64,000 bases of DNA from Crocodylus rhombifer (Eukaryota > Chordata > Crocodylia > Crocodylidae), in contig JAVSML010024007.1 of NCBI GenBank assembly GCA_038503035.1, positions 124,001 to 188,000 of the forward strand, written 5' to 3'. The translations under genes were made by a program, and so were the position numbers. The notes below the pieces were generated by a model. That model ran no database searches. It worked only from the letters and a program-made list of their open reading frames with translations, and was not told the DNA's origin. Positions 47,313 to 56,764 of the stretch are shown here, in pieces. Within the stretch, counting starts at the first letter, position 1; the number at the start of each line of letters is the position of its first letter.

Positions 47313-47699
47313 TCAAGGAGAAGATTCCTTGAGTGCCTGCTCCATAATTTTTCCAGGGACTGAAGTAAGATTGACTGGTCTGTAGTTCCCTGGATTCTCC
47401 TTCTTCCCTTTCTTAAAGATGGGCACTGTATTTGCTCTTTTCCAACTGTTTGGGAACTCCCACGATTGACACAAATTTTCAAAGATAATGGCCAGTGGTT
47501 CTGCAATCACATCAGCTAACTTCCTCAGCACCCATGGATGAATTACTAACCTGTCCAGTTTAATTAGCTGACCTTGCCTGTGAAGACTGAGGTAAAAAAA
47601 GACATGGAGTACTTCCTCATCATCTGTCACTAGGTTGTTTCCCCCATTCAGTAAATGACCCACACTTACCTTGACCTTCCTCTTGTTACTAATATACAT
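47313..47699 (-). pseudogene. CR1 ORF2 reverse-transcriptase entry region
   Basis: The frame contains HPWVLRKLADVIAEPLAIIF, then FPNSWKRANTVPIFKKGKKE, NPGNYRPVNLTSVPGKIMEQ. This is the linker and first reverse-transcriptase block of CR1 ORF2. A neighbouring frame (47780-48082) holds the linker block KEALLRAQEQTIPRCKRTSK. Frame changes separate all parts, so no functional protein is encoded. Confidence 0.85.
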
Positions 47700-48139
47700 G
47701 TAGTAACAAGTATGTTATCCTTCACATTCCCTTGCTAGCTGCAACTCCACTTGGCTTTGGCCTTCCTGATTTCATCCCTTCATGCTCGACCAATATTCTT
47801 ATACTCCTTCCTACTCATCTTTCCAAGGTTCCACTTCTTATAAGCTTCTTTTTGGTGTTTAATCTCACTGAAAAGTTTCATGCTAAGCCAACCTGGTTGC
47901 TTTCTACATTTGCTAGTTCTCTTACACCTTGGGATGGTTTGTTCCTGTGCCCTCAGTAAGGCTTCCTTAAAATACAACCAGCTCTCCTCGACTTCTTTCA
48001 CCCCTAGACTGGCCTCCCAGGGAATCCTGCTTATCAGTACCCTGAAGGAGTCAAGTCTGCTTTTCTGAAGTCCAGGGTCCATACTATGCTGCTCTCCTTT
48101 CGTCTTTTTGTCAGGATTCTGATCTTGATCATCTTGTGG

Positions 48140-48451
48140 TCACAGCTGCCCAACTTGCCATCTACTTCTACAGCCCCCACCAGTTCTTCCCTGTTTGAGC
48201 AATAGGTCAAAAAGAGCATGGGCCCTAGTTGGTCTCTCCAACACTTGTATCACAAAGTTGTCTCCAATGCTATCCAAAAACTTTTTGGATTGCCTGTGCA
48301 CTGCTGAATTGCTCTCCCAGCACATGTCAGAGTGACTGAAGTCCCCCAGGAGAACCAGGGCTTCTGATCTGGAAACTTCTGCTAGTAGTATGAAGAAAGC
48401 CTCATCTAGCTCATCCTCCTGTTCTGGTGTTCTATAGCAAATATCCACCAT
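48140..48451 (-). pseudogene. CR1 ORF2 endonuclease (APE-type) fragment
   Basis: The frame contains ICYRTPEQEDELDEAFF, then VLLGDFSHSDMCWESNS, the position where active copies have GDLNFPDICW. These are blocks of the apurinic-endonuclease-like domain that nicks target DNA. The expected GDLN has become GDFS, and the following SDHxL region is out of frame. The domain is dead. Confidence 0.82.
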
Positions 48452-49119
48452 GACATCGCACTTGTTGCTTTCCCCTCTAACCCTAACTCAGAGACTTTCA
48501 ACAAGCCTGCCTCTAGTTTCATAGTGGAGCTCTGAGCAATCATACAGCTCCTTTACATATAATGCAACTCCTTCTCTTCTATCTGTCCTTCCTAAACAGG
48601 TTGTACCCATCCATGACAGTGCTCCAGTCATGTGAGCTTTCCTACTAGGTCTCTGTTATTCCAATCACATCATAGTTCCTTGACTGTGTGAGGCCTTCCA
48701 GTTCTCCCTCCTTCTTTCCAAGGTTTTGTGCATTTGTGTACAGACACCTGAGGTAATAAGCTGGTGTATAACTATAGTCATATATAAAGTGATGATCTGT
48801 TTTATGGTCAAACATGTTTCAAAAACTTCCTTCACTTCACCCTATCTTTCCTTTGGGTCCTCATTAGTGGGGAGGGATACATAATATATTACCAGTGGCA
48901 TCATCCATGACAAATGCCCTCTCCATGTTGTCCACATCCCTCCTGAAGTGCAGTGCCCAGAACTGGGTGTAGTACTCCACCTGAGGCCTGTCTAATTTCA
49001 CATAAAGGGGGAGGATCACCTCCTTGGATCTGCTTGAGATGCATTTGTGGATGCACGACAAGGTACAGTTAGCCTTCCTGACCGTGTCTCCACACTGTCG
49101 GCCCATGTTCATTTTGGCA

Positions 49120-49899
49120 TCAATAATAACTCCAAAATCCTTTTCTGCCTCTGCACTGACGAGAAGGGAGTTCCCCAGCCTGTAGGTCTGCTGCTGGTTC
49201 TTCCTCCCCCAAGTGAAGTACCTTGCACTTGTCAGTATTGAATCCCATCCTATTCTCGTCTGCCCACCGCTGTAACCTGTCTAGGTCTGATTGCAGCCTA
49301 TTCCTCCTTTCTAGCGTGCCCAGTTCTCCCCACATCTTAGTGTCATCTGTGAACCTGAACAGGGTGCTTTTTACCCCCTCATCGAAGTCACTGATGAAGA
49401 TGTTGAAAAGTGGAGGCCCGAGGACCGAGCCCTGAGGAATCCCACTGCCCACATCCCTCCAAGTTGAAAATGACCCATCCACCACCACTCTCTGGGTGCA
49501 GCCCTCCAGCCAATTGGTGACCCATCTGACTGTGTAGGTGTCGACACCACAGTCCCCTAGTTTTTTAATGAGAATGGGGTGAGAGACAGTGTTGAAGGCC
49601 TTCCTAAAGTCCAGAAAGACTATGTCCACTGCTACACGTAAGTCTAAGGATTTTGTGACCTGGTCATAAAAGGCCACCAGGTTGGTCTGACAGGACCTGC
49701 ATCTAATGAACCTGTGTTGGTTGCCCCTAAGCATAGCCTCCCCTGCTGGCCCCTCATGGACATGTGTCAGAATAATTCTCTCAAAAAGCTTACCCAGGAC
49801 TGAGGTAAGACTGACTGGCCTATAGTTTCCCAGGTCCTCCTTCCTCCCCTTTTTGAAAATGGGAACCACATTGGCCCTTTTCCAGTCCTCTGGCACCAT
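49120..49899 (-). pseudogene. CR1 ORF2 reverse transcriptase, long continuous frame
   Basis: The 259-residue frame starts within the domain at VPEDWKRANVVPIFKKGRKE. It carries LGNYRPVSLTSVLGK, LVAFYDQVTKSLDL, VFLDFRKAFNTVSH (first catalytic aspartate), GIPQGSVLGPPLFNIF and FTDDTKMWGE. The active-site box reads FTDD rather than the FADD of copies I and J, but both aspartates are kept. After KCKVLHLG the frame shifts and the rest is nonsense. The remaining C-terminal part lies in another frame at 48864-49112. This is a well-preserved but dead enzyme. Confidence 0.9.
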
Positions 49900-50093
49900 G
49901 CCAGAGCACCATGAGTGCTTGTAAAGCCATGCCAGGGGTCACACGAGGGGTCCTGCTATGACCTCTGCTAATTCCCTCAGCATTCTGGGGTGGAGATCAT
50001 CAGGACCTGCTGATTTAAATATGTCCAGTCCCTCCAGAAGTTCCCTGACTAGGTTATCGCTGACCCTAGGCCTGGATGTGCCTCCCCTGGGAC

Positions 50094-50563
50094 CTACAGG
50101 GGTCCCGGTGGGGGGAGAGGGGTGACCTGGTCCCTGCTCAGAAAAATGGAAGCAAAGAAATTGTTAAATAGGTTAGCTTTACTGTCTGGTGTGACGACCA
50201 GATTTCCTAGCATGTGCTGCAGAGGCCCCACATTACCCAGTACCTTCTTTTTACCCCCTATGTATTTAAAAAAGGACTTTTTGTTGTCCTTGATCTGGGT
50301 AGCTAATCTCAATTCCATCTCCGCCTTGGCCATCTTGATCACCTCCCTACAGTCCTGAGTACCTGAGATATAGTCCTCCCTGGTGATAGTCCCTTCCATT
50401 GGGTGTACGCCTCCTTTTTAGCTAGGAGACATTCCTGTATGCTTTTGGTGAGCCATGGGGGTTTTTGTGCCCTCTTGCCCCCTTTGATCCATGTTGGGAT
50501 TACCTTCCTTTGGGCTTGGAGGATCGTCTCCTTAAGGAATGACCACTCTTCCTGGACACCCAA
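50094..50563 (-). pseudogene. CR1 ORF2 linker between endonuclease and reverse transcriptase
   Basis: The frame 50339-50563 has WSFLKETILQAQRKVIPTW and PPWLTKSIQECLLAKKEAY. The frame 50094-50399 has IKDNKKSFFKYIGGKKKV, LGNVGPLQHMLGNLV and NLFNNFFASIF. Both occur in the same order in copies D, E and I. A frame shift near 50400 separates them. Confidence 0.82.
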
Positions 50564-50656
50564 CTCCTCTCACCTCCGGAACCTCAGTGCCTCCCTGACT
50601 ATTCTCCTTAACTCACTGAAATCCACCCTCTTGAAGTCCAGGGCCACTACCTTGCT

Positions 50657-51447
50657 TCAGGCCCTTGCCACCTTGCGCTGGATGGTGAATTCCTGCAGGC
50701 AATGATCACTGTTGCCCAGGTGGTCGAGTACCTGCAGACCCCTCACCAGGTCATCGCTCATGGCCAGGACCAGATCCAGCAAGGCATCTCCTTTGCAGGG
50801 GCTGTTCACCTCCTGGGTTAGATGAAGGTTCTGTATCTCAGCTAGGAACCTACGTGAGTGGTCAGACCTGGCTGACTGCTCTTCCCAGCAGATGTCTGGA
50901 AAGTTCAGGTCACCCATTATGACCACGTCCTTTGACCTTACTACCTCCATGAACTGACTTAAGAATTCCCAGTTTAGCTTTTCCCCTTGGGTGGGTGGTC
51001 TGTAGTAGACCCCCACTGTTAAGTCCCTTTCCCCTCGACTTCCTTGTATTCTAACCCAGCGCACTTCAGTGTGTCCCTCCTCTGACCCAGTGCCACTCGT
51101 TGAGGATCTGTATTTCTCCTTGACGTAGAGCGACACATCCCCATCTCTCCTCCCTGTTCTATCTCTCCTTGCAGCCTAAAGCCCTTGATATTCACTGCCC
51201 AGTCGTGCGTTGGGTTCCACCAAGTTTCGGTGATCCCCACTACGTCTGGGTTGGCATTAGCTAGCAGGAGGGTGAGTTCCTTCTGCTTGGTCTCCACACT
51301 ACAAGCATTAGTGTAGAGGCATTTGAGGCCTCCTGAAGATGCATGCACTGGCCCCCTAATCTCAGTACTGCCCGGGCCCCTGTTGCTTACCTGGACATTT
51401 GTTCCACTCATCATTGATGTAGGCTGGGCTGTTCTTGTGGGTGACAC
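50657..51447 (-). pseudogene. CR1 ORF2 N-terminus with APE endonuclease, one frame break
   Basis: The frame 51019-51447 carries LKCLYTNACSVETKQKELTL and DVVGITETWWNP, the first endonuclease blocks. It shifts after LQGEIEQGG. The frame 50657-51136 then continues with SLYVKEKYRSS, DLTVGVYYRPP, VVIMGDLNFPDICWEE, DALLDLVLAMSDD and GNSDHCLQEF. The GDLN, DLVL and SDH blocks are the metal-binding and catalytic residues of APE-type LINE endonucleases, all preserved here. Only the frame break prevents expression. Confidence 0.88.
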
Positions 51448-51699
51448 TTAGTTTAGTGGTCCAAGGCTTCCTCTACCCTCATCTTCCCCTTCCCCTGATG
51501 AGCCTAGTTTAAAGCCCACTGGAGGAGATCAGCCAACCTAAAAGAGAACACACGCTTACCTTTGGGGAAAAGGTGAGGCCCATCCCACCCAAGCATGTCT
51601 CTCATCCTGATGTGTGGGTCGTTGTCTAGGAAGCTGAAGCCCACCTCAAGACACCATTCCCGAAGCCACCAGTTGACCTCTCAGATGCAGGTCTCATGT

Positions 51700-52548
51700 C
51701 ATCTTCCCCATCCGCTCACTGGTAGGGGAGAAGAGAATACCACCTGTGCCCCTATCTCTTTCAGCATCCAGGTAGTCCGTCATCAGGGCTTCTCCTGATG
51801 ATGATCAGGTGATCAGGGCTTTTCCTGGCTGCATCATTAGTGCCCACGTGGATTAGGACCATAGGGTAGTAATTGGTGGGCTGGGTAATGGCCCAGGTCA
51901 TCCCTGTCACATCCCAAATCTTTGCTCCGGGCAGGCAGTAGACCTCGCATTTCAAGGGGTCCTGGTGACAGATGGGACGCTCTGTACCTCTCAGGATGGA
52001 GTCGCCTATGACAATTACTCAATGTTTCTTCCTTCGGGTCTGCTTATCTTCTTCAGCCTGTTCAGAGTGTGGGGTTGCCTCCTCTCCTTCCTTCTCCTGC
52101 AGTGTCACCAGGGCCTTGTACCTGTTCTCCAGCCAGACTGGAGGAACTGGCACTGCTTTGCTGTGAGTAGCCCTGGTTCTGGAGGGGACCATTTGCCACT
52201 CTGCTGTGGAGGGCACCTCCTGGGGTGCTTCTTGCTTGGATGCATGGCCCTGCAGGGAGAGAAAATACCCATCAATTTCATCCTCCACCTCCCTGATTCC
52301 CCTCAGCCTGCTAACCTCTTTTTGTAGCTCCCTCACCTGTGCCTCCAGGACCCTAAGACGGGCACCTGCAGGACAGATGTGGGGGCCCCCGTTTCTTGCC
52401 TCCCAGCCCTGCTAGACATCCCCCGCAGGCCAGGGGGAGGGGAAGCCAGCCTCCCCATGGCCTCTGTCTGGGTGGAGGCCACAGACAAGCCCCTGGTAGG
52501 TGGCCGCCCCCGGCCAGGGGTCCTAGCAGCACTCCGCATCGACACCAT
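51700..52548 (-). pseudogene. CR1 ORF1 with coiled coil and SGNH-hydrolase-like esterase region, broken
   Basis: Three minus-strand frames follow one another. The frame 52333-52548 is proline-, arginine- and glycine-rich. The frame 52019-52336 starts with MRELQKEVSRLRGIREVEDE, a heptad-like coiled-coil stretch. The third covers 51761-51955 and an upstream unclosed part. It contains VIGDSIL (GDS at 51998-52006) and LIHVGTNDAARKSPDHL (GTND at 51833-51844). GDS and GTND are the nucleophile and block III motifs of the SGNH hydrolase fold found in ORF1 of many CR1 LINEs, whose proteins bind RNA and membranes or lipids. The frame shifts near 52335 and 52015 make this a pseudogene. Confidence 0.75.
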
Positions 52549-52559
52549 TATATATTGCT

Positions 52560-52865
52560 ATTTATTTGTATTTCGATGGGGTGCCTTCACCGTACCCTTT
52601 TTGGAGTCTCCTGCCTAGCCCTTCCTGCTTGCCTGCCTGCACGAATGCTGGCGCAAACGCCGGCATGCTCTGTTCGCATGTGTGGCTCAGGAGTGTGGTT
52701 CCCTGCTGGCTCAGCAAAGAGGGACCCAGAGGGCTACTCCACCGGATCCGATTCCACTGCTCCAGTTCCCTCCGCCCCCATTTACCTTAGGAGGATCAGC
52801 TGATGCTGCCCCCACTGCTGCCTCTGCTGCCGCTGCCACTGCCTCCAATCAGGTGAGGGGGAACA
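52560..52865 (-). promoter_or_regulatory. Probable CR1 5' UTR and internal promoter region
   Basis: GC-rich, CpG-containing sequence upstream of the ORF1 relic in the element's own direction. The 5' regions of full-length CR1 elements hold an internal RNA polymerase II promoter. No specific box can be named. Confidence 0.45.
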
Positions 52866-52889
52866 CGTGTGCAGGGACCCAGGTGTGCC

Positions 52890-53145
52890 TGACTCCCTGC
52901 TCAGGTCCAGCCCCCAAGAGTCAGGTGCAGCCCAGTCTGACTCCACAGAACCCTGCCAATCTATGCCCCGCTTTGGGTCCCACTAGTGCTGGCCCTAAGA
53001 CTTTGGTCCCAAGACATTGGGACATCTCAAGATGGTGACCGGGGATGGGACACCTGTCAAGGGGTGGGGCTACCCATGCAGCACTTGGCAGCCTGCCAAA
53101 ACTGGGTAAGTGGCCCACCACCTGAAAAAATTGCCCGCCTCTGAC
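52890..53145 (-). mobile_element. hAT non-autonomous fragment, same family as 59538-62187
   Basis: The reverse complement of the upper end, CAGAGGCGGGCAATTTTTTC, corresponds to the left end of the element at 59538 (CAGGGATGGGCAATTATTTT). Blocks such as GGCAGCCTGCCAAAACTGGG and GTCAAGGGGTGGGGCTACCC occur in both. Only one end of the element is present, directly beside the 5' end of CR1 copy H. Confidence 0.75.
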
Positions 53146-53149
53146 ATAT

Positions 53150-53490
53150 GACCTTCCAAATATATCTGAGTCTCTTGACTGGTGACCTGACTAGTTGTTC
53201 AGCCCTGCCTCAGGGTTTTCCTGTCATGAGTTTTTTAGGGTCTAATTTCTCCTTGTTTCCAACTCTTTTGTTTTCTATGTGTGTCCTCAATCGAAACCAG
53301 AAAAGGGGGCTCTGTTTAGGGTGGCTCATCATAAAAGTCCTGCGTCAATCACTTAGCTTCTAGGCATCCTTGATTTAGGGATTTTTTCTCCATCAACTCA
53401 GACTCTTTTTTAAGACTTACCCATTTCATTAATGCCATCCTCTATTGTATCAAATCTGCAGCTTCCCTGACCGTATACTTTTGGCCAGCA
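53150..53490. other. No feature recognised
   Basis: Unassigned AT/CT-rich sequence between the hAT fragment and CR1 copy I. Confidence 0.45.
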
Positions 53491-53585
53491 CCATAGTTTC
53501 ATAGTTTCATAGTAGCTAGAGTCGGAAGGGACCTAGGAAGATCATCTAGTCCGACCCCCTGCCTTGGCAGGAAAGAGCACCGGGG

Positions 53586-54773
53586 TCAGATGACCCCGGC
53601 AAGGTGCTCATCTAACTTCCTTTTAAAAATCCCTAGGCTAGGAGCCTGCACCACTTCCCCTGGAAGCCGGTTCCAGGCCCTAACCACCCTGACTGTGAAG
53701 TAGCGCCTCCTAATATCTAATCTAAACCTACCCTCCGCCAGCTTGTGATCGTTATTCCTGGTCACTCCTGGCAGCGCACGGGGGAACAGGGACTCCCCCA
53801 ATACCTGCTGATCCCCCCTGACCAGTTTGTAGCAGGCCACAAGGTCCCCCCTTAACCTTCTCTTGTGGAGGCTAAACAGGTTCAGGTCCTGTAGCCTCTC
53901 CTCATAAGGCTTGCCCTGCTGACCCCTGATCATACGACTGGCCCTCCTCTGGACTCTTTCCATATCGTCCACGTCCCTCTTGAAGTGTGGCGCCCAGAAC
54001 TGGACGCAGTACTCCAGCTGCGGCCTGACCAGTGCCGCATAGAGGGGGAGGATCACCTCCCTGGACCTGCTCAAGTTGCATCTGTGGATGCATGACAGGG
54101 TACGGTTGGCCTTCTTGACTGCCTCCCCACACTGCCGGCCCATGTTCATCGTGGAGTCAATGATGACTCCAAGATCCTTTTCCATCTCCGTGCTGGCAAG
54201 AGGGGAGTTCCCCAACCTGTAAGTGTGGTGCCGGTTCTTCCTCCCCATGTGCAACACCTTGCACTTACCAGTGTTAAACCCCATCCTATTCTCATCCGCC
54301 CACCGTTGCAACCTGTCAAGGTCAGCTTGTAGCCTATTGCACCCTTCTAGTGCACCCACATCCCCCCACATCTTAGTGTCATCAGCAAACTTGAACAGAG
54401 AGCTTTCTACCCCCTCATCCAAGTCACTGATGAAGATGTTGAACAGTGCGGGCCCGAGGACTGAGCCCTGCGGAACCCCACTGCCCATGTCCTTCCAGGT
54501 CGAGAAGAACCCATCCACTACCACACTCTGGGTGCGGCCCTCTAACCAGTTGGCTACCCATTTGACCGTGTGGGCATCGACACCACAGTCTCCCAGCTTT
54601 TTGATGAGGACAGGGTGAGAGACAGTGTCGAAAGCCTTCCGGAAGTCCAGAAAGACTACATCCACAGCAACCCCTGCGTCTAATGATTTGGTGACCTGAT
54701 CGTAAAAGGCCACCAGGTTGGTCTGACAAACCTGCCACTGATGAACCCATGTTGGTTGCCCCTGAGCATGCAT
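53586..54773 (-). pseudogene. CR1 ORF2 reverse transcriptase, 395-residue frame with intact FADD box
   Basis: Apart from about 15 out-of-frame N-terminal residues, the frame runs uninterrupted to the natural ORF2 stop. It shows QTNLVAFYDQVTKSLD, VFLDFRKAFDTVSHPV (residues 41-54), GVPQGSVLGPALFNIF (99-114), FADDTKMWG (129-137; FADD codons at 54378-54389), LGVIIDSTMNMGRQCG and the tail block YFTVRVVRAWNRLPGEVV. These are palm blocks A, B and C and the connection of a CR1-clade reverse transcriptase. The N-terminal fingers are in another frame (54680-55252), so a single-base loss near 54730 disables it. Confidence 0.92.
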
Positions 54774-55252
54774 TCCCCCGCAAGGCCCTCCTGGATGTGT
54801 GCCAGGATAATTTTTTCAAAGAGCTTACCCGGGATTGAGGTAAGACTAACTGGCCTGTAATTTCCCGGGTCCTCTTTTTTTCCCTTTTTGAAGATAGGGA
54901 CCACATTGGCCCTCTTCCAGTCCTCCGGCACCTCACCAGAGCACCACGAGTGCTCACAGAGCCGCGCCAGGGGTCCCGCAATGACCTCGGCCAGTTCCTG
55001 TAGAACCCTAGGGTGAAGATCGTCCGGACCAGCGGACTTGAACACGTCCAGCCTCTCCAGAAGTACCCTAACTAACTCCTCGCTAACCCCTGGCCCAGGC
55101 GTGTCTCTCCTGGGGCCCGAGGGGGGCCCAGCAGGGAGGTGGCTGAACTGGTCCCTACTTAGGAAGACAGAGGCAAAGAAATCGTTAAATATGTTAGCTT
55201 TGTCATCTGGCATGACGACTAAGTTGCCCATCGTGTCCTGCAGGGGCCCCAC
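54680..55252 (-). pseudogene. CR1 ORF2 linker and reverse-transcriptase fingers of copy I
   Basis: The frame begins MGPLQDTMGNLVVMPDDKAN and carries NDFFASVFLSRDQF, LDVFKSAGPDDLHPRVLQEL, VPEDWKRANVVPIFKKGKKE, PGNYRPVSLTSIPGKLFEK and GNQHGFISGR. It then runs out of frame. Compared with copy H at the same point, one base is missing, between the glycine-arginine and the SCQTN-type block. The part upstream of the start is missing through 5' truncation. Confidence 0.9.
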
Positions 55253-55322
55253 ATTACCCGGGACCCTCTTTTTACCCCCTATGTATCACCAGCCCGTCAT
55301 CTCAATACATGGATCTCCCAAG

Positions 55323-55356
55323 GAGACCCTGTAGCCACCCCCTGCACACAGTTTTA
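55323..55356. repeat. Dispersed 34-bp repeat, copy 2
   Basis: Matches 46726-46759 with one mismatch. It lies 37 bp beyond the 5' limit of CR1 copy I. Downstream sequence to about 55930 has no recognised identity. Confidence 0.75.
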
Positions 55357-55359
55357 CCC

Positions 55360-56490
55360 TCATCTCCTCAGCCTGACACTGATAGGTTGCATGGTCAGCC
55401 CTCCTCCACCAGCTATCTTTCACCAGCTCACTCCAATTACTTGAAGCACACCCTGGACTCAGACCCAGGTTCATATTGCTCCTGGTCATTCTCTGTGCCT
55501 CCATACAGAAAGGCACTGTTCTCTTTGTGGAGATAGTGCACTCCCCGCTCCAGGGGTATTGGGCTTCAGCCCTCTCATATTTGAATCTGCCAGGCCTCTC
55601 AGTGGGCCAGTAGCATCCAGCTCCAAGGCCACATGGCTGATGGCAGGTGGGGATCATTGAAAGCTGAGACTTGCTGGCATTTCTGGGTTTACTCCTGGGC
55701 AAGATGGCTGACAGTGGTGGAGACCTGGGGTGACCCCAGGCTGGGTCAAGTAGGGATTTAGCTGTACCCATGATTCTGTTTGTCTCTGGTGAAGGGACTG
55801 GCCCCCAGCTACACCTGGGTGAGTTTGCCAGTGATGGCAGAGTTCTGGAGCAGCTCCCAGGTAAATGGAGCAGCAAGCCCAGTTACACACAGGATCCTGC
55901 TTGTAACAGGGGCTGAGAGGCAGCTTCCTTTTACAAGCTGTAAATATAGAATGCCTGCATCCCTTTATTTATGCCTGCAACACATTATGATCCAATCCTC
56001 AGGGTATTACTGATTGCCAGTTGGGGCCATGTTTTTTTTTTTTTTTCTCATGAATGCTATCATCCCTGGGAGATAATGGTATGTTGGCTGTAACCAAAAT
56101 CATGGGATTTTTTTTTTGTTTTTTTTAATAAGATACACAAATACTCCAGTCAGTACTAGAAAACCCAGAGGTTCCTTTCTAGAGGGCCTGGCCCTTCCAC
56201 TCAGGGTCATATCAGTTACCAAATTTGGGAAATTTTCTTCCTTGTTAATACTGGCTTCACTGGGGTGCACTCTGTCTTGGTTGTTTTGTGTAGACAAGAA
56301 AACATATGGAGTAACAGAGTAATTCTCATCAGTGTGCAGGAAAGGTTGTTATAATAATAATATATATATAATATATATATGTATAATTTTAGATTTTAGC
56401 AAATCAGGTGAGAAAGCATTTCAATTCTGCACACTGGGACCAAACTAATGAAGTAAATTATCCATTACTTGGACAAAGTATATGATATAC
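55360..56490. other. Unassigned sequence with T-tracts and AT microsatellite
   Basis: The part to about 55930 is GC-richer and may belong to an unknown repeat. Poly-T runs occur near 56033-56047 and 56106-56125, and (AT/AAT)n at about 56351-56384. The minus frames at 55286-55876 have no known domain. Confidence 0.45.
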
Positions 56491-56491
56491 T

Positions 56492-56759
56492 GGGCATGTC
56501 TGCATGTATGCTTTACTGCACAGCAGATTAATTTGCTGTGCAGTACAGCATCATCATCTACATGTGCACAGCAATTAAACCGGTGTAGATTAATTTACTG
56601 TGCTGTCAGATAGTCCCATTAGGTACAAGTACTATACAATGGCAGAGTAAATTACTGTGCTAAACTCATGTGTAGATAGTGATAGCCAGGTTATTTTTTG
56701 CTGGTTCAAATTGTGCTGGATTTTATTTGGTCGCATTAATTGTATGTGTAGATGTGCTC
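56492..56759. mobile_element. Small MITE with about 20-bp TIRs
   Basis: The left end GGGCATGTCTGCATGTATGC and the reverse complement of the right end, GAGCACATCTACACATACAA, match at most positions allowing transitions. The element is 268 bp and has no coding capacity. Such GGGCAYGTCTACAC-type ends are common in reptile hAT MITEs. Confidence 0.6.
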
Positions 56760-56764
56760 ACTAA

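Larger units (their letters stand above)
47070..48765 (-). mobile_element. CR1 LINE copy G, middle part (both ends lost)
   Basis: The reverse strand runs from the endonuclease region (near 48765) through the linker into the reverse-transcriptase fingers and palm near 47070. Neither the 3' tail nor ORF1 is present. It is closest in arrangement to copy A, sharing the TTTCTATCCACC and CATCCAACCCATACTTCCT blocks. Confidence 0.88.
48900..52865 (-). mobile_element. CR1 LINE copy H, nearly full length but 3'-truncated
   Basis: From high to low coordinates on the minus strand it carries a GC-rich 5' region (about 52560-52865), ORF1 relic (about 51700-52550), and ORF2 relic with endonuclease (50657-51447), linker and reverse transcriptase (49120-49899). 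It stops near 48900 in the ORF2 C-terminus without the CR1 tail. It is the same subfamily as copies I and J. CR1 copies normally lose the 5' end, so this pattern suggests later deletion or rearrangement. Confidence 0.88.
53494..55286 (-). mobile_element. CR1 LINE copy I, 5'-truncated, best-preserved copy
   Basis: The 3' tail on the reverse strand ends in repeats of CTATGAAA (53494-53511), preceded by the GTCGGACTAGATGATCTTCC block. The copy extends 1.8 kb to the linker before the reverse transcriptase and stops near 55286. The low number of frame breaks suggests it is the youngest CR1 here. Confidence 0.95.
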
